Source of the DNA: Holtiella tumoricola
Lineage (GTDB): Bacteria > Bacillota > Clostridia > Lachnospirales > Cellulosilyticaceae
Direction: 5' to 3'
Assembly (NCBI RefSeq): GCF_027857615.1
Contig: NZ_JAQIFT010000072.1
Location: 1-16,189, forward strand
DNA: 16,189 nucleotides
The notes under the pieces were generated by a model. The model was not told where the DNA came from and ran no database searches. It saw nothing but the letters and a program-made list of their open reading frames with translations. Below, one piece after another: positions 6,187 through 14,189 of this stretch; the stretch's first letter is position 1, and every line of letters begins with the position of its first letter. The translations under genes were made by a program, and so were the position numbers.

Positions 6187-8631
6187 ATGCAAAGTAAGTT
6201 TACAGTGCAAGCAAAAGCTGCCATTTCCTATGCACAGGAAATAGTAGAGCAGTTTAGACATAGTTACTTAGGAACAGAGCATTTGTTAGTAGGGCTTTTA
6301 CATGTTAAAGATTCAATAGCGTGTTTAGCATGTGAGCAAGCCGGCATCGAGGAAGATGATGTTATAGAAAAGATGAGAGAAGTGCTTGGATTTGGTAACA
6401 AATCAAATGTTATTTCAAGAGACTATACACCTCGTCTTAAACGTGTGATTGAATCAAGTAGCAATATTGCAGCTCAAATGAATATGACAACTATTGGGAC
6501 AGAACATCTTCTTATTGCTCTTCTAAAAGAAAAAAATAGTGTAGCGGTTAAATTGATAGAAGTATTAAATGGAGATCCAAGAGATATTACTTCTAAGATT
6601 TTAACCATGGTTTCAAATGAACCTTCAGTAAGTCCAGGGCAGTTCCATTCCCCACAAGGAAAAAGTAATATTAAATCAACAACACCAACATTAGATCGTT
6701 ATAGTCGTGATTTAACAAAACTTGCTAGAGAAGATAAGTTTGATCCAATTATAGGACGTGAAAAGGAAATTGAAAGAATAACACAAATTCTTTCACGACG
6801 TACAAAGAATAACCCTTGTCTTGTTGGAGAGCCAGGAGTAGGTAAAACAGCTGTAGTAGAAGGGCTAGCTCAAAAAATTGTAGAGGGTATTGTACCAGAT
6901 TTATTAAGAGAAAAACGTGTGGTGTCTCTTGATTTATCTTCTATGATTTCTGGAACGAAATATAGAGGTGAATTTGAAGAACGTATCAATAAAGTACTAG
7001 AAGAAGTACGTTTAGCAGGTGATATTATTCTTTTTATTGATGAGTTGCATACTATTATTGGAGCAGGTGCCGCAGAAGGGGCAATGGATGCATCTAATAT
7101 TTTAAAACCATCATTAGCAAGGGGAGAAATTCAACTTGTAGGGGCAACGACCTTAGAAGAATATCGTAAACATATTGAAAAAGATGCAGCGCTTGAACGT
7201 AGATTCCAACCTGTAACTGTTGATGAACCTACTGAACTTGAAACACTTCTTATCTTAGAAGGTATTAAAGAAAAATATGAAGTGCATCATCAAGTGCAAA
7301 TTACAAAAGAAGCGATTCAGGCAGCAGTACGTCTTTCAAGCCGCTATATAGCAGATCGCTTCTTACCAGATAAAGCAATTGATTTAATTGATGAAGCAGC
7401 ATCTCGTGTACGTCTTAGAAGTTATACTTCACCAGAACACATTAAAGAATTAGAAGCTAAATTAGAGGAGTATGCACTTCAAAAAGAAGAGGCTATTATT
7501 AGTGAAGATTACTTAAAAGCTGGTGAAATTAAACGCTTAGAAGCTGAATTAAGAGAAGAAATTGTAAAAGCACAAGCTGAATGGGAAGCAACACATACAA
7601 TAGAACGTCAAGCTGTGACAGAAGAAGATATTGCAACAGTTGTAAGTACATGGACTCACATACCAGTTATTAAACTGGCTCAAGAAGAAGCTGAAAGGCT
7701 TAAGAATCTAGAAAATATTTTACATGAACGCGTGATTGGTCAAGAAGAAGCTACAATAGCAGTAGCTAAGGCTGTAAGACGTGGGCGTGTAGGATTGAAA
7801 GATCCAAATCGTCCAATAGGTTCGTTCTTATTCTTAGGACCAACGGGTGTAGGAAAAACAGAACTTACAAAAGCATTGGCAGAAGTCATGTTTGGCGATG
7901 AAAATGCTATGGTACGCCTTGATATGAGTGAATATATGGAAAAACACGCTGTATCCAAGCTTATTGGTTCACCACCAGGATATGTAGGTTATGAAGAAGG
8001 CGGGCAGCTAACAGAAAAAATAAGACGTAAACCTTATTGTGTTATTCTATTTGATGAGATAGAAAAAGCACATCCAGATGTATTTAACATTTTACTTCAG
8101 ATACTTGATGATGGACATATAACAGATTCTACAGGAAGACGTATTAACTTTAAAAATGCGATCATTATTATGACTTCTAACTTAGGGGCTCGTAATATTG
8201 TTGAACCTAAGCGTGTAGGATTTATTTCTGTCAATGATGAGAAGAAAAACTATGAAGAGATGAAAAAGAACGTAATGGATGAGTTAAAACGTTCATTCAG
8301 ACCAGAATTCCTAAATCGTATTGATGAGACATTAGTGTTCCATTCTCTTACAACTGAACATATCAAACAAATTGCTGAAATTATGATTAAAGATTTAACT
8401 TCTCGTATTACCAAGAATGTAGGTATTCAAATTGAGCTTACAGCTGAAGCGCTTAATTTCTTAGCTGAAAAGGGATATGATAAGGCGTATGGAGCAAGAC
8501 CTCTTAAACGTACCATTCAAAGTTATATTGAAGATAAGTTAGCTGATGAAATTCTTGCAGGACATTTAAGAGAAGGGGATAGTGTATACGTAAATTTAGA
8601 AAATGACACAATTATCCTGAAAAAACAATAA
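6187..8631 (+). CDS. clpC: ATP-dependent Clp protease ATP-binding subunit ClpC
   Basis: ClpC is a hexameric AAA+ unfoldase that feeds substrates to ClpP. The 814-residue protein contains a Clp-N double repeat (about 1-145), AAA-1 with Walker A GEPGVGKT (214-221) and Walker B FIDELH (283-288), and a short middle domain with a UVR-like coiled coil (about 412-465). AAA-2 has Walker A GPTGVGKT (551-558) and Walker B LFDEIEKAHP (621-630). Arginine fingers lie at ERRF (337-340). The short middle domain separates it from ClpB, and the VGF tripeptide (677-679) is the expected ClpP-docking loop. AGGAGG lies five bases before the ATG. In many Firmicutes clpC follows ctsR, mcsA and mcsB; those genes are absent here, and I found no CtsR-type heptad repeat upstream. 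Confidence 0.96.
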   Translation: MQSKFTVQAKAAISYAQEIVEQFRHSYLGTEHLLVGLLHVKDSIACLACEQAGIEEDDVIEKMREVLGFGNKSNVISRDYTPRLKRVIESSSNIAAQMNMTTIGTEHLLIALLKEKNSVAVKLIEVLNGDPRDITSKILTMVSNEPSVSPGQFHSPQGKSNIKSTTPTLDRYSRDLTKLAREDKFDPIIGREKEIERITQILSRRTKNNPCLVGEPGVGKTAVVEGLAQKIVEGIVPDLLREKRVVSLDLSSMISGTKYRGEFEERINKVLEEVRLAGDIILFIDELHTIIGAGAAEGAMDASNILKPSLARGEIQLVGATTLEEYRKHIEKDAALERRFQPVTVDEPTELETLLILEGIKEKYEVHHQVQITKEAIQAAVRLSSRYIADRFLPDKAIDLIDEAASRVRLRSYTSPEHIKELEAKLEEYALQKEEAIISEDYLKAGEIKRLEAELREEIVKAQAEWEATHTIERQAVTEEDIATVVSTWTHIPVIKLAQEEAERLKNLENILHERVIGQEEATIAVAKAVRRGRVGLKDPNRPIGSFLFLGPTGVGKTELTKALAEVMFGDENAMVRLDMSEYMEKHAVSKLIGSPPGYVGYEEGGQLTEKIRRKPYCVILFDEIEKAHPDVFNILLQILDDGHITDSTGRRINFKNAIIIMTSNLGARNIVEPKRVGFISVNDEKKNYEEMKKNVMDELKRSFRPEFLNRIDETLVFHSLTTEHIKQIAEIMIKDLTSRITKNVGIQIELTAEALNFLAEKGYDKAYGARPLKRTIQSYIEDKLADEILAGHLREGDSVYVNLENDTIILKKQ

Positions 8632-8657
8632 TCCTATACTTTTTATAGTAAATCGTG

Positions 8658-8663
8658 TATAAT
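8658..8663 (+). promoter_or_regulatory. Probable -10 box for the small beta-rich protein gene
   Basis: TATAAT lies 52 bases before the ATG at 8716 in an AT-rich gap after clpC. At 17 bases upstream the -35 is only TATACT (8635-8640), so the promoter is weak or not typical. No clear terminator separates clpC from this gene, so read-through is also possible. Confidence 0.4.
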
Positions 8664-8715
8664 AGACATATATATAGATAAGTGTTGAATTTATTATTTA
8701 GTGGAGGGTTTTATC

Positions 8716-9129
8716 ATGGCTGTTATTACAGAAATTATTCGTCTTAACGAGGATGGCACACTTAGTTTTGGAAATTATGACTTACAAGAAAAGACAAAAG
8801 TAAATGATTTTGAGGTAGATGGACGTTTCTATAAAGCAAAATCATTTTATGAAGTAACAAAACTCAAAAGAGATGGTGCACTTGTTTACGAATCGCTACC
8901 AGGTACAGCTGTACATCACTTTTCGGTAACAGACGAAGTAGTGAAGTTTGAAGTTGAAGGTAACAAAATGGCTCAAATTACATTAGAGATACAGCCAGAT
9001 ACTGAATATAAATTATTAATTGAAGATGTGCTTGTTGATCATGTTAAAACATCAAGTACAGGTAAAGTTGTTTTTTCAGTAGATCTTAATAAAGAACCTA
9101 AAAATGTAGTTCTTAAAAGAGTAGGCTAA
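8716..9129 (+). CDS. Conserved small beta-rich protein of unknown function
   Basis: The 137-residue acidic protein is predicted largely beta-stranded, opening with ITEIIRLNEDGTLSFGNYDL. It has no signal peptide, membrane segment or Cys. I recall similar clostridial proteins carrying the automatic label 'endosialidase'; nothing here supports that enzyme, because a catalytic glycosidase domain would be far larger. ATG 8716 is preferred to the GTG at 8701 because GGAGGG (8703-8708) is placed seven bases before the ATG and would otherwise lie inside the gene. The gene sits between clpC and radA with its own likely -10 box and terminator, so it may be an independent unit. Confidence 0.8.
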   Translation: MAVITEIIRLNEDGTLSFGNYDLQEKTKVNDFEVDGRFYKAKSFYEVTKLKRDGALVYESLPGTAVHHFSVTDEVVKFEVEGNKMAQITLEIQPDTEYKLLIEDVLVDHVKTSSTGKVVFSVDLNKEPKNVVLKRVG

Positions 9130-9136
9130 TTAAAGC

Positions 9137-9167
9137 AAGGGTCGTTCACGATGTGAACGGCTCTTTT
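9137..9167 (+). terminator. Rho-independent terminator
   Basis: A 13-bp stem (9137-9149 with 9153-9165, containing two G-T pairs) with a three-base loop runs into T9164-T9167. It starts seven bases after the stop of the small beta-rich protein. Confidence 0.8.
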
Positions 9168-9266
9168 AATTTATAGCAGATAGGATTTAGTTCTATAAAG
9201 TATAATAGGAAAAGACTTAGTAGTGCAGATAGTGATAGGTTATAGAATGTGTAGTTTGTAGAAATG

Positions 9267-9275
9267 TGATATGAT
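9267..9275 (+). promoter_or_regulatory. Possible extended -10 promoter of radA
   Basis: TGA followed by TATGAT (9270-9275) resembles an extended -10 element; no good -35 is visible at 16-18 bases. It lies 80 bases before radA. A second TATAAT at 9201-9206 in the same gap is an alternative. The 225-base gap otherwise holds only the upstream terminator. Confidence 0.35.
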
Positions 9276-9354
9276 AATAAGAAATGAAGTTTTTAAGAAT
9301 ACCTAAATAGGTAATACTATAAAAAGTTAGTTAATAAAAGGAGAAATATAGATT

Positions 9355-10725
9355 ATGGCAAAACTTAAGCAAGTTTATGTATGCCAGCAGTGTGGCTATG
9401 AGTCAGGAAAGTGGATGGGAAAATGTCCAAGTTGCAATGAATGGGGCAGTTTGGTTGAAGAAGTAGTTGAGGCTAAAAAGACACCTCTAACTTCAAGTAG
9501 TGTAAAGGGGACAAGTAATGCTCCAATAAGACTTAAAGATATTAAGATAGAAAATGAAATTCGTACAACCACAGGTATGAATGAATTAGATAGAGTACTA
9601 GGAGGAGGGATTGTAAGAGGGTCTTTAATCCTTGTTGGTGGAGATCCAGGGATAGGGAAATCAACCTTGCTTTTACAAATTTGTGAAGAACTCGGTAGAC
9701 AAGATAAACAAGTACTATATGTCTCAGGTGAAGAGTCTGTCAGTCAGATAAAAATGCGAGGGGAGAGATTAAATGTTCATACAAATAATCTAAATCTCTT
9801 AGCAGAAACAAATATGAACTTTATTGAAAACCAAATAAAAACAACTAAACCAGATCTTGTTATACTAGATTCAATCCAGACAGTCTATTGTGATGATGTT
9901 ACGTCAGCACCAGGAAGTGTGAGCCAGGTTCGTGAAGCCACTCACAAGTTAATGAATTTAGGTAAGGGATATGGTATTACTATTATGATTGTTGGACATG
10001 TAACAAAGGAAGGTGCACTTGCAGGCCCAAGAGTCCTAGAACATATGGTAGATACAGTACTTTACTTTGAAGGGGAAAGACATGCTTCATTTAGAATATT
10101 ACGTGCAGTAAAAAATCGTTTTGGTTCTACAAATGAAATTGGTGTATTTGAAATGCAAGATATAGGACTTAAAGAAGTTTTAAATCCTTCAGAGATTATG
10201 CTAGCGGGAAGACCTATGGATGTTGCAGGATCGTTAGTAAGTTGTTCACTAGAAGGAACAAGACCTATGCTTATAGAAGTGCAGGCGTTAGCAAGTTTTA
10301 CAAGTTTTGGGATGCCACGTCGTACAGCGACAGGTCTTGATTACAATCGTGTAGTCATCTTAATTGCAGTACTTGAAAAACGTGCAGGACTGGATTTGGG
10401 TAATTACGATGTTTATGTCAATTTAGCAGGTGGCCTTAGAATCAATGAGCCATCACTTGATTTAGCAGCTGCACTTGCAATTGCTTCAAGTTTTAGAAAT
10501 ACATCTATAGACCCTCATACAGTTATTTTTGGGGAGATTGGTTTAACCGGAGAAGTAAGAGGTGTGCCAATGGCAGAAAAACGTGTTATTGAAGCTGCTA
10601 AATTAGGATTCAAAATATGTATTATGCCAAAAGCTAATGTAGAAAAATTACCACCTATAAAGGGGATTAAAATAATAGGTGTATCAAATATTGGAGAAGC
10701 ACTAGATGCTATTGCAGTGAGATGA
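9355..10725 (+). CDS. radA: DNA repair protein RadA
   Basis: RadA is a RecA-like, hexameric DNA-dependent ATPase that drives branch migration during recombination repair. The 456-residue length is normal. A zinc finger (Cys10, Cys13, Cys24, Cys27) is followed by Walker A GGDPGIGKST (95-104), Walker B LVILDS (168-173), the diagnostic KNRFG motif (253-257), and a C-terminal Lon-protease-like domain (about 270-456) without a protease role. AAAGGAG (9337-9343) lies 11 bases before the ATG. Nearness to clpC is common in Firmicutes, though disA, often next to radA, does not follow. The stop codon lies inside the 5' arm of the terminator. Confidence 0.97.
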   Translation: MAKLKQVYVCQQCGYESGKWMGKCPSCNEWGSLVEEVVEAKKTPLTSSSVKGTSNAPIRLKDIKIENEIRTTTGMNELDRVLGGGIVRGSLILVGGDPGIGKSTLLLQICEELGRQDKQVLYVSGEESVSQIKMRGERLNVHTNNLNLLAETNMNFIENQIKTTKPDLVILDSIQTVYCDDVTSAPGSVSQVREATHKLMNLGKGYGITIMIVGHVTKEGALAGPRVLEHMVDTVLYFEGERHASFRILRAVKNRFGSTNEIGVFEMQDIGLKEVLNPSEIMLAGRPMDVAGSLVSCSLEGTRPMLIEVQALASFTSFGMPRRTATGLDYNRVVILIAVLEKRAGLDLGNYDVYVNLAGGLRINEPSLDLAAALAIASSFRNTSIDPHTVIFGEIGLTGEVRGVPMAEKRVIEAAKLGFKICIMPKANVEKLPPIKGIKIIGVSNIGEALDAIAVR

Positions 10726-10749
10726 ATGTTTGTATTCATCTCTTTTTTT
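10719..10749 (+). terminator. Rho-independent terminator overlapping the radA stop codon
   Basis: A 9-bp perfect stem (10719-10727 with 10734-10742) is followed by seven T (10743-10749). The TGA stop of radA (10723-10725) is part of the 5' arm, so the last codons of radA build the terminator. Confidence 0.9.
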
Positions 10750-10842
10750 ATATTATAAGTTAAAAATATTGATATGATGCATAAAATATAGAGGGTAAAA
10801 TTGATGATAATATACAAAAATAAAATTTACTTTGTTATTTTA

Positions 10843-10872
10843 TTGACGAATAAATATAACATATGCTATTTT
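10843..10872 (+). promoter_or_regulatory. Possible promoter of the YeiH-type transporter
   Basis: TTGACG (10843-10848) is a five-of-six -35 match. TATTTT (10867-10872) is a weak -10 at 18 bases. It lies about 75 bases before the transporter ATG, just before the palindrome at 10887-10906. Confidence 0.45.
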
Positions 10873-10886
10873 TAAAGTATAAAATA

Positions 10887-10906
10887 ACTGTTATTTTTTT
10901 AACAGT
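10887..10906 (+). promoter_or_regulatory. Inverted repeat in the leader of the YeiH-type transporter
   Basis: ACTGTTA and TAACAGT form a perfect 7-bp inverted repeat around six T. It lies just after the likely transcription start and 28 bases before the ribosome binding site. It could be an operator for an unknown regulator or a small RNA hairpin. The T-run is in the loop rather than after the stem, so it is not a standard terminator. Confidence 0.45.
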
Positions 10907-10945
10907 GGATATATTTGAAGAAACACAAAATATGGGAGGGAAAGT

Positions 10946-12325
10946 ATGGATAACACAGCAGTAGTAGATCAGGTTGTTGATACTGAACAAGTAGTAGCAA
11001 GTAAATTTAAATGGTCGGATCTTTATAAGAATGAAGATTGGTGGGCTATTTGGTTAGGGTTTATTGTTATCACATTAGGATTTATCAGTGTAACAACTGA
11101 AGCTTTTACATTTAAAGGTGTAAAAGTAGCCACTTGGGGAACAGCAGAGAATCCATCAGTATTAAGTGTTTTAGCAGATGGTAAATTTATTATGGGTGTT
11201 GGGTTTACATTCATTGTTCTAGCGCTATTATTTAGTATTGGTATGAAATGTATGGGGAAAAGTCCTGTTAAATTTATAGCAGGATTTGCAGGTGTATTTT
11301 TATTAGCATTACTTGCGTATACATTAGCTGCACAAGTAACAATGAAAAATTATCTTGAGTATGCATTCTGGGCACTTCTTATTGGGATGTTAGTATGTAA
11401 TACCATAAAGACACCAGAATGGATAAAGCCAGCAATTCAGACAGAGTTTTATATTAAAACAGGTTTAGTAATTATGGGAGCGGAAGTACTTTTCTCAAAT
11501 ATTGCTGAATTTGGAATTTACGGACTTGGAATTGCGTGGTTAGTAACACCAGTTGTTATTATTTTCATGTGGCTTTTCGGTACAAAGTTCTTAAAGATCA
11601 CAAATAAATCAATGGTTATGATTATTGCTTGTGCAACATCTGTTTGTGGTACATCAGCAGCAATTGCTAGTGCAGCAGCTTGTAAAGGGAAAAAGAATGA
11701 CTTAACTTTCGCAGTTGGTCTTTCACTTATCTTTACTGTTGTTATGATGGTAGCAATGCCATTTGTTTGTAAGTGGATGAATATTGATCCAATGATTGGT
11801 GGGGCTTGGATTGGTGGTACTGTTGACTCAACGGGAGCAGTAGTATTAGCAGGTGAAGCGTTAGGTCCTATAGGTGGTCAAGTAGCAGCACTTGTAAAAA
11901 TGATTCAAAATATTTTAATTGGATTTATTGCTTTTGCAGTAGCAATTTTCTTTACAACAAAAGTAGATAACACAGCTGGAAATAAAGTAGGGGTTTCAGA
12001 AATTTGGCATAGATTCCCTAAATTTATTATTGGATTTGTATTAGCTTCAGTTGTATTTTCATTCTTAGTTGAACCAGCATTTGGTACAGAAACAACTAAA
12101 GCAGTTATTAAATCATTAAGTGGTTTTAAAGGATGGTGCTTCTGTCTTGCCTTTATGAGTATTGGTCTTGAAACAAACTTCAAAGAAATGGCAAGTCAAA
12201 TGCAAGGTGGTAAACCACTTACACTATATGTAGTTGGGCAAGTATTCAACTTAATTTTAACTTTATTTGTAGCATGGCTATTATTAAGTGGTATCTTCTT
12301 ACCAATTCCTAATATTATCGCTTAA
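10946..12325 (+). CDS. YeiH/UPF0324-family membrane transporter (putative sulfate/sulfonate exporter family)
   Basis: The 459-residue integral membrane protein has about 12 hydrophobic segments: near 33-53, 81-101, 109-130, 137-153, 168-184, 190-212, 222-246, 255-276, 319-337, 360-376, 396-409 and 427-452, with a possible re-entrant region near 285-304. Two Gly/small-residue signatures mark the family: CGTSAAIA (234-241) and GAWIGGTVDSTGAV (286-299). It is longer than E. coli YeiH (about 350 residues), the extra length being mainly N-terminal. Substrate is not established; 'sulfate exporter' is a family label. GGGAGGG lies five bases before the ATG. A small membrane protein follows 23 bases after the stop, before a shared terminator. 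Confidence 0.9.
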   Translation: MDNTAVVDQVVDTEQVVASKFKWSDLYKNEDWWAIWLGFIVITLGFISVTTEAFTFKGVKVATWGTAENPSVLSVLADGKFIMGVGFTFIVLALLFSIGMKCMGKSPVKFIAGFAGVFLLALLAYTLAAQVTMKNYLEYAFWALLIGMLVCNTIKTPEWIKPAIQTEFYIKTGLVIMGAEVLFSNIAEFGIYGLGIAWLVTPVVIIFMWLFGTKFLKITNKSMVMIIACATSVCGTSAAIASAAACKGKKNDLTFAVGLSLIFTVVMMVAMPFVCKWMNIDPMIGGAWIGGTVDSTGAVVLAGEALGPIGGQVAALVKMIQNILIGFIAFAVAIFFTTKVDNTAGNKVGVSEIWHRFPKFIIGFVLASVVFSFLVEPAFGTETTKAVIKSLSGFKGWCFCLAFMSIGLETNFKEMASQMQGGKPLTLYVVGQVFNLILTLFVAWLLLSGIFLPIPNIIA

Positions 12326-12348
12326 ACTAAACAGAGGAGAGGATTATT

Positions 12349-12636
12349 GTGAAACAGGCACAAATAGTTAAAGTATTAAATTACATAGCTCTAGGAATTT
12401 TCATTATTATAATAGGCTGTGCAATCTATATTATGCAAAATGATATAGGATTAATAGAAGGACTAAACTTTGGTCCAGGATCATACTATTATAGTGATAT
12501 TCCAGGTTGGGAAAAATATTTCTTTAACCATAGATTCGTGCAGAACTTAAATCCTCTTCTTATTATAGGATTATTTTGCGGATGGGGATTTATATGCTGG
12601 AAAGCATGGGTATACTTAGATACAAAATTAAAATAA
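12349..12636 (+). CDS. Small two-helix membrane protein paired with the YeiH-type transporter
   Basis: The 95-residue protein has two hydrophobic segments (about 11-29 and 69-86) joined by an aromatic-rich loop containing GPGSYYYSD and WEKYFFNHRF. The likely start is GTG with AGAGGAGAGG (12333-12342) six bases upstream. There is no recognised domain. The 23-base gap from the transporter stop and the shared terminator make co-transcription very likely, so an accessory or stabilising subunit is a reasonable inference. The family is unknown to me. Confidence 0.8.
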   Translation: MKQAQIVKVLNYIALGIFIIIIGCAIYIMQNDIGLIEGLNFGPGSYYYSDIPGWEKYFFNHRFVQNLNPLLIIGLFCGWGFICWKAWVYLDTKLK

Positions 12637-12649
12637 TAATTCTCATAAT

Positions 12650-12678
12650 AAAAGGGTTGTTGTGAAACAGCCCTTTTT
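12650..12678 (+). terminator. Rho-independent terminator of the transporter operon
   Basis: A 12-bp stem (12650-12661 with 12666-12677, one G-T pair) with a GTGA tetraloop is followed by T12674-T12678. It is nested inside an outer 8-bp inverted repeat (12640-12647 with 12681-12688), so the structure may stop transcription in either direction. Confidence 0.85.
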
Positions 12679-12759
12679 ACTATGAGAAAAGAAACAGTTT
12701 TAGTAATGCTATAAAAGTAAGTGGAAAGGGTATATGTGAAAAGATATATATATAGAAGA

Positions 12760-12785
12760 AACTCCTACAAAAATATGTAGGAGTT
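12760..12785 (-). terminator. Likely terminator of cutC
   Basis: A perfect 10-bp stem (12760-12769 with 12776-12785) with a six-base loop begins ten bases after the cutC stop. On the minus strand it is followed by TTCTTC and an AT tract rather than a pure T run, so efficiency is uncertain. Confidence 0.65.
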
Positions 12786-12795
12786 ATAGAGGAGA

Positions 12796-13542
12796 TTAAA
12801 GCGTTTCAAGAACTTGACGAGCAGCTTTTACTTCTTCAGGATTAGTTTCATAGATGATTGATTCATCAATCGATGGCAAGCCCATATAAACATTAGGATT
12901 TCTATGTGTACTTAAAGATGGACGAAGTGTTTTGGCAGATAAATGAACGCTGGTAGCACCTGTTGTAGTTAAAATTTCTTTTAAGTTTGAACTTGTAACA
13001 CCAGCTCCAGGCATAATGTCAATACGGCCATTAGCAGCTTCTATAAGTTGTTTTAATAGTTTACGACCTTCGTAAGCATTAGCAGCTTGACCAGAAGTAA
13101 GGATTGTATGGAAGCCAAGTTCTATTGCTTCTTCTAAAGCGCGGAAAGGGTCAGAGCATACATCAAATGCACGATGTAATGTTAGATGCATACCATTTGA
13201 CAGTTCAACTAGTGGCTTAAGACGTTCTATATCCAAGTGACCGTCTGGTGTAAGGGCACCTAGTACAAGACCATCAACCATTAACTCACGACATGCTACA
13301 ACATCTCTTTTCATTTGTTCGAATTCGAGGTCAGAATAAACAAAATCTCCAAAACGAGGACGAATAATAGCATAAGCAGGGATATTGGCGACATCTTTTA
13401 CCATTTTGATAAGGCCTGTACAAGGTGTAACACCACCTATCATGAGATGACCACATAGTTCAAGTCGAGTTGCACCATTTGCAGCAGCTATAATAGCAGA
13501 TTCAGCAGAATCAATACATATTTCTAAGTTAAAATCTTTCAT
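12796..13542 (-). CDS. cutC: CutC-family protein (copper homeostasis family)
   Basis: CutC proteins are cytoplasmic TIM barrels first linked to copper tolerance in E. coli; their biochemical role is still disputed. The 248-residue length is normal. Conserved elements are LEICI (6-10), RLELCG (26-31), IIRPRFGDFVYS (59-70), HRAFD (123-127), LTSGQ (148-152), PGAGV (178-182) and HLSAK (200-204). The Cys at 9, 30, 41, 84 and 129 could bind metal, but I cannot tell. AAAGAGG lies seven bases before the ATG. A good sigma-A promoter lies 45 bases upstream. It is a single-gene unit facing the transporter operon, so the context does not confirm a copper role. Confidence 0.95.
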   Translation of the reverse strand: MKDFNLEICIDSAESAIIAAANGATRLELCGHLMIGGVTPCTGLIKMVKDVANIPAYAIIRPRFGDFVYSDLEFEQMKRDVVACRELMVDGLVLGALTPDGHLDIERLKPLVELSNGMHLTLHRAFDVCSDPFRALEEAIELGFHTILTSGQAANAYEGRKLLKQLIEAANGRIDIMPGAGVTSSNLKEILTTTGATSVHLSAKTLRPSLSTHRNPNVYMGLPSIDESIIYETNPEEVKAARQVLETL

Positions 13543-13586
13543 AAATTAACCTCTTTCTTTTGTAAATACTTGCTGTTATTGTTGCC

Positions 13587-13615
13587 AGTATAACTTAGGA
13601 ATGACTGTGTTTCAA
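13587..13615 (-). promoter_or_regulatory. Sigma-A promoter of cutC
   Basis: On the minus strand TTGAAA (13615-13610) and TATACT (13592-13587) are each five-of-six matches with an exact 17-base spacing. The predicted start gives a leader of about 38 bases before the cutC ATG. Confidence 0.65.
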
Positions 13616-13654
13616 GGAGAAAGGGTGATTTTGTAGGTTAAGAATTAGAAAGTA

Positions 13655-13663
13655 TGGTATAAT
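13655..13663 (+). promoter_or_regulatory. Extended -10 promoter of the Nudix gene
   Basis: TGG directly before TATAAT (13658-13663) is an extended -10 element; no good -35 is visible. The start would fall about 25 bases before the ATG at 13697. It is divergent from the cutC promoter. Confidence 0.55.
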
Positions 13664-13696
13664 AAATTTAGGAATACAAAGAGAGTGGGGGACAGG

Positions 13697-14176
13697 ATGT
13701 ATATACGACCAAGGGCAGCGGCTATTATCTTAAATGAGCAGCAAGAGTTACTTTTATTGAGACAGAAGAACCCAGAGACAGGATTTGAATGGTGGACACT
13801 TCCAGGTGGTGGTATGGAGCCAGAGGAAAGTGTTATTGATACCATTGTAAGGGAAGTAGAAGAAGAATGTAATGCTAAGTGCAGACCACTTAGATTAATT
13901 TATATGAGTGAATACGTTGACTATGAGCTCGATACACATCATTTAGGTATGTTCTTTTTAACTGCAATAGAAGATGAAAGTACAATTAGGGCAGGATACG
14001 ATCCAGAAGTTGAAGTTCAATTTATTAAAGAATGTCGTTTTGTATCTAAGAAAGAAATTCAAACATCCAAAATTCCGATTTTTCCACCAGTATTTAGAGA
14101 ACAATTTTGGAATGACCTAGAAAATGATTTTAAAAACTGTGAAGTTTATCAAAGAGGCATGATTTTAGAAGAATAA
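13697..14176 (+). CDS. Nudix hydrolase
   Basis: Nudix enzymes hydrolyse nucleoside diphosphates linked to another group; the substrate cannot be read from this sequence. The 159-residue protein has the Nudix box at 38-60: Gly38, Glu44, then REVEEE (52-57), with the metal-binding Glu residues intact. The Gly usually found near the end of the box is Asn59. PRAAAIILNEQQELLLL (5-21) and WWTLPGG (32-38) are typical flanks. ATG 13697 is preferred to GTG 13685 because a purine-rich GGGGGA lies four bases upstream of the ATG and nothing suitable precedes the GTG. It converges on the next gene through two hairpins. Confidence 0.92.
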   Translation: MYIRPRAAAIILNEQQELLLLRQKNPETGFEWWTLPGGGMEPEESVIDTIVREVEEECNAKCRPLRLIYMSEYVDYELDTHHLGMFFLTAIEDESTIRAGYDPEVEVQFIKECRFVSKKEIQTSKIPIFPPVFREQFWNDLENDFKNCEVYQRGMILEE

Positions 14177-14189
14177 ATGTTAAAAAATT

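Noticed and set aside
8716..9129. Annotation as endosialidase
   Set aside because: At 137 residues with no catalytic domain or signal peptide, no enzymatic claim is supportable from the sequence.
10515..10817. Minus-strand frame crossing the radA end and its terminator
   Set aside because: It crosses a strong terminator and an AT-rich gap; the residues are low-complexity Ile/Tyr runs typical of chance frames.
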